Positions 6,698 through 13,625 of a stretch of DNA of 57,752 nucleotides are shown one piece after another (within the stretch, counting starts at the first letter, position 1; each line of letters begins with the position of its first letter). This stretch comes from Cyanobacteria bacterium CYA. GTDB taxonomy: Bacteria; Planctomycetota; Phycisphaerae; Phycisphaerales; UBA1924. The DNA is taken from assembly GCA_008363215.1 (NCBI GenBank), contig RHKP01000015.1, positions 1-57,752 of the forward strand. The letters run 5' to 3'. The translations under genes and the position numbers were made by a program. Under the pieces are notes generated by a model. That model saw only the letters and a program-made list of their open reading frames with translations. It was not told the DNA's origin and searched no databases.

Positions 6698-9373
6698 ATG
6701 AAGATCTGGAGAATGGCGGCGGCCGCCGGTCTTGCGGCCAGTTCGATTGCCATGGCTGATTCTGACTGGGCGGCGGCCGTAAGCGGCAACTGGTCGGTGC
6801 CGGGCAATTGGAATCCGGCGGACGTTCCCGACAGCGCGGGCGAGACGGCGACGATCGACGTGGCGCCCGGGACATACACGGTCACGCTGGACGCGGGCAT
6901 GAGCGCGCCGACCATCTTCGGCCTGGATATCGGTCACTCAGGCGCACAACTCGACGTGATCGGCGGCCGCTCGCTGACGATCGACGGCGGCCTGTTTCAC
7001 AACGAAGGACTGGTGCGACTAAACAGTAACAATTCGGCATCGGACGCATTTGTCCTGTTCAATGTCTCGACAACGTTGACCGGGTCCGGGAAGATCACGC
7101 TGATGCGTACGGGCGCGGACTCCAGAATCGAATCGGCGCCCGGTGCGGTCGTGACGGTTGGCGCTGACCAGAAGATCGACGGCCGGGGCGAGATCAATGC
7201 CGCGCTGGTGAATCTCGGCGTCATCGAATCGGACGTGGCGGGCGGGGTGCTCTCGCTGCGGGTGAACGACAAGGTCAACAGCGGGACGATGACCGCCCGC
7301 AGCACCGGCACGCTTTCGATCTCGGGAATCGCTGTGGACAACACGCTGGGGAGCATTCTCGGCGCCGAGTCCGGCGTAGTGCGTTTCCCGCCTGATTCGC
7401 CGGAGGTTCAGGTGACAGGAGGCGTCGTGAGCATGCAGGATGCGGCGCGCGTGGAGGTGCTCGGTTCCAGTGCGCCGACGTTCGATGCGGTCACGATTTC
7501 AGGCGCGTTCGATGTGCTCGGCGGCGGGCAGTTGCATGTGCGCAACGGGCTCACACAGTCGACTGGCACACTCACGGTGAACAGCAACGCCAGTTCGTCC
7601 GACGCGATCCTGAGGTTCGTCAACTCAGGTGCCCTCGACGGGGCCGGCACGGTGCGACTGGCCCGCTCCGGGGGCGATTCGCAACTCGTCGCCGACGCAG
7701 GCATCACGGTGACGCACGCCAGCGGGCACACGATCTCGGGCCGGGGAACCATCGCTGCGGCAATGATCAACGACGGGCTCATCCGCTCGGATATCGGCGG
7801 CGCGAGCCTCATATTGACGACCTACGACATCACGAACAATGCGGACATCGAGGCCTCCGGCGGGGGGCAGGTCGATCTCAAGTCCATCACCATCAACCAG
7901 GCCGGCGGCGGGCGCCTGCTGGCTGACGGAGGTACCCTGCGCGTTCCCGCCGGACCGGCCGCGACGATCGGCGGCGGCGAGATCGAAACGCTCAACTCCG
8001 GGCTGCTCCAGGTCGATTCGAGCGCATCGCTCAGCCTTGACGGGGTCACACTCAACGGCAACGCGAACATCCAGGGCGGGGGAACGGTCAGCGTCACTGG
8101 AGGCATGGCTCTCAACGGCACAATCGTGGTCAATGCCAACTCATCGTCGTCCGACGCGATCCTTCACATCGCCGATACGAGCGCCATCACCGGCGTCGGC
8201 ACCATCCTCATGAGCCGCTCAAGCAGCGACAGCCAGTTCACCACCGAACCCGGAGAGACGGTGACGATCGGAGCCGATACGACCGTCGAAGGGCGCGGAC
8301 AGGTCCACGCCGCGCTGATCAACGACGGCACCATCGAGTCCGACGTCGGCGGCTCCCGCCTGGAACTGACCACCAACGACAAGACCAACAACTCGATCAT
8401 CCGGGCCACCGGCGGAGGGATCATCGAGATTGACGGAATCACTCTGGTCAACGCGCCTTCAGGTGTGATCCACGCGGGTGACAACAGCATAGTCGACTTC
8501 CCGGTAGGCATGCACGCAGTCAACGGCGGCACGATTTCGTCGGCCGGCACGGGCAGCGCGCGCGTCTCCTCCTCGGGGGTGCTCACGCTCGATCAGGTCA
8601 CGATATCAGGCTCGCTGGACATCTTCGGTAGCGGAACACTCGTTGTCGGGACGGCGGGGGTGACCAACGACGGTGTCATCGTTGTCAACTCCAACGCTAG
8701 TGCCTCGGATGCTCGTGTGCAACTCTCCGACGGGAGCACGCTCGCCGGCTCGGGGCAGATTATTCTGACTCGGCTCCCCACCGACTCGCAGATCATGACC
8801 TCTCCCGGCGAGTCGGGCACACTCGCCGGAGACATGCGTATCACCGGGCAAGGTCAGATCGTGGGTGATGTCTCCATCGCCTGCATCCTGGAACCGGGCA
8901 TGACCGCGCCGGCCACGATCAGCCACGCCGGCACCATCACCTTCGATCCGGCCGGCTGGTATCGCGTGCGCATCGCCTCGACCTCGTCGCACGGGAGATT
9001 CAGCGGCTCCGCGGACGTAACGATCGGGGGCACGCTCAATCCCGTGTTCGAAGGCGGATACACGCCGGTCAAGAACCACTTTTTCACCATCATCACCGCC
9101 GGGTCGGTGGCGGGAGACTTCGACGCCATCGACGCTCCTGCCCTTCCCGACGGGCTGGTCTACCGCCTCGTCAAGACCGCGACGAGCGTCGACCTGCGCA
9201 TCGTGTGCGCACCCGACCTCAATGCGGACGGCTCCCTGGACTTCTTCGACGTGCAGACGTTTCTTCAGGCGTTTTCGGCCCAGTCCGATCCGGGCGACTA
9301 CAACGAAGATGACGTGTTCAACTTCTTTGACGTGCAGGCCTTCCTCAACGCGTTCAGCATCGGGTGCCCCTGA
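6698..9373 (+). CDS. Large repeat beta-helix-like surface protein with dockerin tail
   Basis: The 891-residue exported protein has a start decided by GGAGGAGG at 6684-6691, six bases before the ATG at 6698. A signal peptide ends near AMA. The body has four diverged modules of about 184 residues. Each has a VNSNxSxSDA segment (near residues 112, 296, 477 and 661), then xGxGxIxLxR, DSQ, GRGxIxAALIN and SDVGGxxLxL. This composition suggests a passenger-like beta-helix. The last 55 residues hold two Ca-binding dockerin repeats (DLNADGSLDFFDVQTF and DYNEDDVFNFFDVQAF) and finish in GCP. This is the planctomycete-type dockerin. A cohesin partner is not present in the window. Confidence 0.85.
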   Translation: MKIWRMAAAAGLAASSIAMADSDWAAAVSGNWSVPGNWNPADVPDSAGETATIDVAPGTYTVTLDAGMSAPTIFGLDIGHSGAQLDVIGGRSLTIDGGLFHNEGLVRLNSNNSASDAFVLFNVSTTLTGSGKITLMRTGADSRIESAPGAVVTVGADQKIDGRGEINAALVNLGVIESDVAGGVLSLRVNDKVNSGTMTARSTGTLSISGIAVDNTLGSILGAESGVVRFPPDSPEVQVTGGVVSMQDAARVEVLGSSAPTFDAVTISGAFDVLGGGQLHVRNGLTQSTGTLTVNSNASSSDAILRFVNSGALDGAGTVRLARSGGDSQLVADAGITVTHASGHTISGRGTIAAAMINDGLIRSDIGGASLILTTYDITNNADIEASGGGQVDLKSITINQAGGGRLLADGGTLRVPAGPAATIGGGEIETLNSGLLQVDSSASLSLDGVTLNGNANIQGGGTVSVTGGMALNGTIVVNANSSSSDAILHIADTSAITGVGTILMSRSSSDSQFTTEPGETVTIGADTTVEGRGQVHAALINDGTIESDVGGSRLELTTNDKTNNSIIRATGGGIIEIDGITLVNAPSGVIHAGDNSIVDFPVGMHAVNGGTISSAGTGSARVSSSGVLTLDQVTISGSLDIFGSGTLVVGTAGVTNDGVIVVNSNASASDARVQLSDGSTLAGSGQIILTRLPTDSQIMTSPGESGTLAGDMRITGQGQIVGDVSIACILEPGMTAPATISHAGTITFDPAGWYRVRIASTSSHGRFSGSADVTIGGTLNPVFEGGYTPVKNHFFTIITAGSVAGDFDAIDAPALPDGLVYRLVKTATSVDLRIVCAPDLNADGSLDFFDVQTFLQAFSAQSDPGDYNEDDVFNFFDVQAFLNAFSIGCP

Positions 9374-9796
9374 TCGTCAACGCGCGCCCCGTGCCGGAGG
9401 CCTTACCTGCCTTTGCGCACGTTTCTGCACGCTTGTTGCGCTTCTGCTCGGCGCGTTGCAGGGCGGCATGCCCTGTAACCCTGTGTGCCGTCAGAGCACG
9501 CAGGCTCGCGTGCACGCGGTACGACGCCACACGCGGGCTGAGTTGGAACAGGGGGCCGAGGGCGAGGGCCGCGCCGGCGTGCGCGCCGCGTCCAGACCGC
9601 GATCGTCGCCATGCGGGGACGCACGCACCCACGCAAACCCGCATTATGTTCCAGGTTGCGGTAATCCCGTGACGGCACGCCGGGTGACGTGTACATGATT
9701 GAAGGTGGACACGGCGCGACCGTCCACGGGAGTCATGGCCATGTTGACATGGCAATGGCGCCCAACTCCAACACCGTCGGCCGACCGGCGGCACGA
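9374..9796. other. Intergenic, no gene recognised
   Basis: The 423 bases lie between convergent genes. The only clear structure is a short palindrome, GCCATGT-TG-ACATGGC, at 9738-9753. It has no T-run, so it is not a convincing terminator. Open frames on both strands are Arg/Ala-rich and look like antisense noise. Confidence 0.5.
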
Positions 9797-10234
9797 TCAC
9801 AGTTGAAGCAGCACCCGCACGATCGACGCGACCAGCAGGCCCCAGACCAGGTTCACCAGCGTGCCGCCGAGGTAGAAGCCGGGGTCACGTTTGATCGCTT
9901 CCGATCGAACCAGCGACTTTGCGGCGAAGATCAGGGCCAGGCCGGACAGGTTGTCGGTGAGCACCAGCGTGACGGTGATCAGGTTCTCACACTTGCCGAT
10001 GACTGCGCTGGGGTCGAAGCGCGGCCAACCGCCGGAGGGCGTCGGGCCTTCGGGCGGCCACTTGGCTTTGACGCCGCGCGGAAGCACGAAGAAGCGAACC
10101 AGGACGCCGGAGAGCGCCAGCGTGATCGCATAGCCCGCGACGATCAACGCCGCCTCACCCGCCCAGCCGCCGACCAGCGGTGCATGCGCCATCGCGGCGG
10201 CGCCGGACTCCGAACCTGTTCCCGGTGCGATCAT
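9797..10234 (-). CDS. Small membrane protein paired with SatD-like gene
   Basis: The 145-residue protein has three or four predicted membrane segments: EAALIVAGYAITLALSGVLV, LITVTLVLTDNLSGLALIFA and TLVNLVWGLLVASIVRVLL. The pattern IGKCENLITVTLVLTDN followed by AAKSLVRSEAI and YLGGTLVN resembles the C-terminal membrane half of DUF3307 proteins as I remember them. Such proteins are often encoded next to SatD-family genes. It overlaps the SatD-like gene by ATGA and is surely cotranscribed with it. The N-terminal DUF3307 part is missing. Function is unknown. Confidence 0.7.
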   Translation of the reverse strand: MIAPGTGSESGAAAMAHAPLVGGWAGEAALIVAGYAITLALSGVLVRFFVLPRGVKAKWPPEGPTPSGGWPRFDPSAVIGKCENLITVTLVLTDNLSGLALIFAAKSLVRSEAIKRDPGFYLGGTLVNLVWGLLVASIVRVLLQL

Positions 10235-10875
10235 GCGTGCACTTCCGCGCCGACCTCGGTCAGACGCCGGCAGATGGCTTCTTCAATACGACGCATCGTG
10301 TCAAACCCGGCTCGCCGCAGTGACTGGGAGACGGTCTGGGCGGAAACCCCGAACTGCTCGGCAACCGCCAGTTGCGTCTGCTGCCCCCGCACCGCCCGCA
10401 CGAACTGACGCTGACGCTCGCTCCAGCGTTGCATGTATTCTGCGTGGGCGAGAGCCGCGGCCTCGATCAGCGCAGTGCTGCCACCGTCGACCCCGGGCAG
10501 CGCCAGGGCGAAGAGGAGTTTGCCGGATCGGCCCCGGCGAAGTGCATCGGCAGCGGCGTGGAACGCGGTACCGTCCAGGTCGCCCGCATCGCCGCTGTCC
10601 AGCCCAATGTCGATGGTGCCTGCGCCGAGCGCCCAGCGGAACTCTTCAGGCCAAACCAGTTCATTGAGCGCGGTGGCTATGTCGAACGCCCGATCGGGGC
10701 GCATCAGGGCGGCCGAGAGTTCGTCGATGCCCTTGGCGTTGGTGATGGGGACAAGCCACTCATCGACGAAGGTCGCGCCAAGCGAGGCCAGCGCCCCCTG
10801 AAGGCGGCGGGAAAGCCCCTGCCGGTCTTTGACGCGGCGGGAGTTGACAAGGTCTGCAATCAGCGCGTATCGCAT
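10231..10875 (-). CDS. SatD-family protein with C-terminal HTH
   Basis: The 214-residue protein opens with MRYALIADLVNSRRVKDRQG, the usual SatD-family beginning. It ends with a helix-turn-helix resembling sigma-70 region 4 (AVAEQFGVSAQTVSQSLRRA, about residues 170-189). SatD was first named in a Streptococcus acid-tolerance locus, and its biochemical role is not established. The downstream small membrane gene overlaps it. A 20-bp palindrome lies in the promoter just upstream of its start (10887-10906), so autoregulation through the HTH is likely. The start is the first Met of the conserved N-terminus. Confidence 0.75.
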   Translation of the reverse strand: MRYALIADLVNSRRVKDRQGLSRRLQGALASLGATFVDEWLVPITNAKGIDELSAALMRPDRAFDIATALNELVWPEEFRWALGAGTIDIGLDSGDAGDLDGTAFHAAADALRRGRSGKLLFALALPGVDGGSTALIEAAALAHAEYMQRWSERQRQFVRAVRGQQTQLAVAEQFGVSAQTVSQSLRRAGFDTMRRIEEAICRRLTEVGAEVHA

Positions 10876-10886
10876 GATCTGAAAGT

Positions 10887-10906
10887 ATAAGCCGCAAATG
10901 GCTTAT
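10887..10906 (-). promoter_or_regulatory. Operator-like palindrome in satD promoter
   Basis: A perfect 7-bp inverted repeat with a 6-base spacer (ATAAGCC-N6-GGCTTAT) sits 12 bases before the SatD-like start codon. On the minus strand it falls between a possible -35 (TTGGAC) and -10 (TTATAC). This is the classic position for a repressor or autoregulator site. The likely ligand is the HTH of the gene it precedes, by inference. Confidence 0.6.
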
Positions 10907-10955
10907 ATGTCCAAGAGGGCTGGTAGGATCTTTGGTTGAGACGCAGTGCGTCGAA

Positions 10956-11909
10956 TCATGCCTCCCCAAACTCGTCGTCGGACGGGTAACTCCCACGCCG
11001 CAGTTTCACGAACGAACGCAGGAGGTCATTGAGCAGGCTGGAGGCGCCGAAGCGAAAGAGGCTGGGATCAAGCCACGGGCTGCGGCGTGCAGGATCGAGC
11101 GGACCCATCGTCTCGTGGACCATGCACAGATAGTGCCAGGCCTGCTTGGCAGTACGGATGCCACCGGCGGGTTTGAGCCCGATCCGTCGCCCGCTGCGGA
11201 GGAACTCGTCGCGGATGGCCTCGAGCATGACCAGGCTGACGGGCATGGTGGCAGCGGGCTGGACCTTGCCGGTGCTGGTCTTGATGAAGTCGCCGTCGCG
11301 GATGGAAGCGATGGCCAGATCGCTGACGCGGCGCACGTTGTCCAGGGTTTCGAGTTCACCGGTTTCGAGGATGACCTTGAGGTGCACGGTCCGGCCGGCG
11401 CCCGCAACGGTGCACAGTTCGGCGACCTCGCGAATCTCTTCGCACACCTGGCGGTAGCGCCCGGAAAGGAACGCCCCGCGGTTGATGACCATGTCGATCT
11501 CGTCGGCGCCGTCTTCGATGGCCTGGCGCGCGTCGCGCAATCGCACATCGAGCGGGTATTGTCCGCTGGGAAAGCCCGTCGCGACGCTGGCAATGTGCAC
11601 GCCGGTGCCGTGCAGCAACTCGGCCGCGACGGGCACCATGCTCGGGTACACGCAGACGGCGGCGACGCTGGGAAGCCGCTCACCGAGTTGCGATTCGTCG
11701 GGCGGGTAGGGGCGAATAGCCTTGCGGCACAGCGACCGCACCTTCTCCGGCGAGTCCTTGCCTTCGAGTGTGGTCAGATCGGTCATCGCGATCGCGAGGC
11801 GCAAGGCCGCGGCCTTTGACTCGTTCTTGATCGAGCGCGTCGTGAACGACCTGGCCCGCTGCTGGGCGGCGATGGTGTCGACGGTCGGGCTGAGAGGAAG
11901 GGCGGACAT
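10956..11909 (-). CDS. deoC: Deoxyribose-phosphate aldolase
   Basis: Class I aldolase splitting 2-deoxyribose 5-phosphate into glyceraldehyde 3-phosphate and acetaldehyde. FIKTSTGKV carries the Schiff-base Lys, GLKPAGGIRTAKQA carries the second conserved Lys, and DEIDMVINRGAF carries the conserved Asp. The protein is about 317 residues, longer than the 220-260 residue short forms because of N- and C-terminal extensions, as in eukaryote-like and actinobacterial DeoC. The start at 11909 (MSALPLSPTV) is favoured over an ATG 45 bases upstream that would add a non-conserved segment. The acetaldehyde product could feed the aldehyde dehydrogenases near 54-57 kb. Confidence 0.93.
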   Translation of the reverse strand: MSALPLSPTVDTIAAQQRARSFTTRSIKNESKAAALRLAIAMTDLTTLEGKDSPEKVRSLCRKAIRPYPPDESQLGERLPSVAAVCVYPSMVPVAAELLHGTGVHIASVATGFPSGQYPLDVRLRDARQAIEDGADEIDMVINRGAFLSGRYRQVCEEIREVAELCTVAGAGRTVHLKVILETGELETLDNVRRVSDLAIASIRDGDFIKTSTGKVQPAATMPVSLVMLEAIRDEFLRSGRRIGLKPAGGIRTAKQAWHYLCMVHETMGPLDPARRSPWLDPSLFRFGASSLLNDLLRSFVKLRRGSYPSDDEFGEA

Positions 11910-11990
11910 GCGGGAATGGTATGGGATTCCGGGGCCGGCTGACAGGCGCCGCACGGTGCTGGAAACCCTGGGGCGATCAAGAGTGCTGGT

Positions 11991-12884
11991 TCACCTGCCG
12001 GCAACCGGGCTTGCCGTGTCCGGGAGGAATGCACGGACGGCATCGCTGCACTGCCGGGCCCAGGTCGGCTCGGTCCAAAGGTGGTTGTGGTCGCCGCCGT
12101 CGATTTCGACCAGCGTGGCGCGCATCGCCGCACGCGCAATCGCTCGAGCGTCGTCGATCGGACAGACTTCATCTTCGGTGCCGTGGAGAACGAGCACGGG
12201 GCAGGCGATGCGCGAGGCCAAGGCTGCCCGGTCGGACCGGGCTTTCCAACGACCCTTCATCCCAAGCACAAGCAGGGCCAGATCGAGGGTGCGTCCGCTG
12301 GGCAGGCTCGCGCCGCGCAACACGTTGCGGGCGCTGGCGTCCTGGAAGCGGTATGGCGCTTCGGCGACGATCGCGACGATACGCGGGTCGGGCCCTGCTT
12401 CAAGACACAGCCCCGCGCCCAGCGACCAGCCGAACAGGACAACGGGTCCGCCGACTCGCTCCATCAGGGCCAGCAGATCGGCGACTTCATGCCGTCCGAG
12501 CCGGCAGAGGCCCGGTGCCTCGCCGTGACCGGGCAGATCCCAGGCGACCATGCGTGAGGCAAGTGGCGCCAGTGCGGCCATGCGCGGCAGAGCGCCGATG
12601 CGCGAGTCACCCCACCCGTGCGTGAAAATCACCGTCGGCCCGGATGAATCACGCCCGCGGACGTCCCAAGCCGACAACGTGCGGCCGCGTGAGAGAAAGG
12701 TCCACTCCTCGCAGCGCAGGGGCGGGTCGAGTTCATCGGGCGAGCCGGGCCCGCCTCGCGCCACGGCCGAGGAATAGGTGCGCCGGGGCGGGTGCGTCAG
12801 GCCCCAGGCGAGCAGCGCAACAAGCATCGCCAGGTAGATCAACCCGGCCAGAGCAAGCAGCGTGACGAGCCCAAGGAGGTGCAA
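11991..12884 (-). CDS. Membrane-anchored alpha/beta hydrolase
   Basis: Serine hydrolase with a visible catalytic set: FTHGWGD (oxyanion region), the nucleophile elbow GWSLGAG, Asp in HGTEDEVCP and His in GGDHNHLW. A hydrophobic N-terminal helix (LLGLVTLLALAGLIYLAMLV) makes it a probable inner-membrane anchored or exported enzyme. I place the start at a TTG at 12884, which has GGAG seven bases upstream and puts the helix at the N-terminus (297 residues). An ATG at 12827 would cut into the helix, and the frame stays open to 13184 with non-conserved sequence. Substrate is unknown. It may be a BAAT/dienelactone-hydrolase-like or lysophospholipase-like member. Confidence 0.8.
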   Translation of the reverse strand: MHLLGLVTLLALAGLIYLAMLVALLAWGLTHPPRRTYSSAVARGGPGSPDELDPPLRCEEWTFLSRGRTLSAWDVRGRDSSGPTVIFTHGWGDSRIGALPRMAALAPLASRMVAWDLPGHGEAPGLCRLGRHEVADLLALMERVGGPVVLFGWSLGAGLCLEAGPDPRIVAIVAEAPYRFQDASARNVLRGASLPSGRTLDLALLVLGMKGRWKARSDRAALASRIACPVLVLHGTEDEVCPIDDARAIARAAMRATLVEIDGGDHNHLWTEPTWARQCSDAVRAFLPDTASPVAGR

Positions 12885-13059
12885 AGAGCGGCTCCGGGAG
12901 ACTTCGAGTGTGGGAAGATCAGTAGTCGCGCCGATGGATTCGGTCCTGGACTGTGCCGGTAATCTGGGCTTCGAGGTTGCCGCCTGTCCTCCTGGAAGTC
13001 GGCCATGCGGATGTTGGGCAGGTCCAACAACGTCCGAAGGCGGACCGGGCGAGGCGCGC

Positions 13060-13087
13060 AAAATAGCCGAGGGAGCGCTCCCTCGGC
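13060..13087 (-). terminator. Intrinsic terminator, minus strand
   Basis: A perfect 22-base palindrome at 13066-13087 (arms GCCGAGGGAGC/GCTCCCTCGGC) is followed on the minus strand by TATTTT. It ends a transcript coming from the right, either from the protease gene at 13626 or from an independent small transcript starting in the gap. Confidence 0.7.
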
Positions 13088-13093
13088 GTTGCC

Positions 13094-13132
13094 TCACGCC
13101 CGCACCCAGATCATGAGCCTTGATCGCTTCAT
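13094..13132 (-). CDS. Possible 12-residue peptide MKRSRLMIWVRA
   Basis: A short frame starts with ATG at 13132, seven bases after a good AAGGAG (13140-13145), and ends seven bases before the terminator palindrome. A 12-bp hairpin sits just upstream of the ribosome-binding site. The arrangement of hairpin, SD, tiny frame and terminator is orderly, but the frame is too short to support by composition. Confidence 0.3.
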   Translation of the reverse strand: MKRSRLMIWVRA

Positions 13133-13150
13133 GTGCTTGCTCCTTGATAT

Positions 13151-13187
13151 GGGTTGTTGCGGGCGATGTGCCGGGCCCGCACAACCC
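13151..13187 (-). promoter_or_regulatory. Strong hairpin upstream of small frame
   Basis: The arms GGGTTGT-GCGGG and CCCGC-ACAACCC pair over 12 bp with a one-base bulge and a 12-base loop. It ends about six bases from the AAGGAG of the 12-codon frame, so it could modulate translation or be the core of a small RNA. Confidence 0.4.
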
Positions 13188-13625
13188 ACGCGACAGCGCT
13201 CCGCTTCTGCCCGCTCGTTCGGCTCGCGTTGCAAACGACTGCTTTCCCGGGTGTGGGAGCGCGTTCGCTCGTGTTGTTCAACGATGCGCACGGAGCGCGT
13301 GCAGCGGCCAAGACAGTGTGTGCGGGCCGCTCGCCAACCTTCGCATGGCGGGGCCTCCTTTGCCGGGCGGCTCTGACGCCCCCACCGCCGCATCGGCCGA
13401 CTGCCCAGAGCATTCTTCGATAGTGGAAATGCAAACCCGTGCAGTGGTCGCCGCTCCAAACTTTCTGGAAAATGAGAGTCACGATTGACTCTTTCGGGGC
13501 AGGTACAGGGTGCTCCGTCGAGGCCTTCACGTCCGCGCAGCCGCAGGTGCAAGCCGGCATTGTGCTGACCTGAACAACGAAGGCCGACGTCCTCGCGCCG
13601 TCACACCTGGCGCGTGTCACTCCGG

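Larger units (their letters stand above)
12885..13625. other. Long intergenic region, possible minus-strand small transcript
   Basis: No conventional gene was recognised in these 741 bases. The minus strand holds a strong hairpin (13151-13187), a Shine-Dalgarno with a 12-codon frame (13094-13132) and an intrinsic terminator (13060-13087). A second AAAGGAGG seven bases before an ATG at 13345 opens a 22-codon frame. A 7-bp stem (AGAGTCA-CGAT-TGACTCT) lies at 13475-13492, just beyond the protease gene, and may be a weak terminator. Confidence 0.5.

Noticed and set aside
9738..9753. Palindrome GCCATGT-TG-ACATGGC as a terminator
   Set aside because: It has no T-run on either side and a two-base loop; kept only as a note in the intergenic entry.
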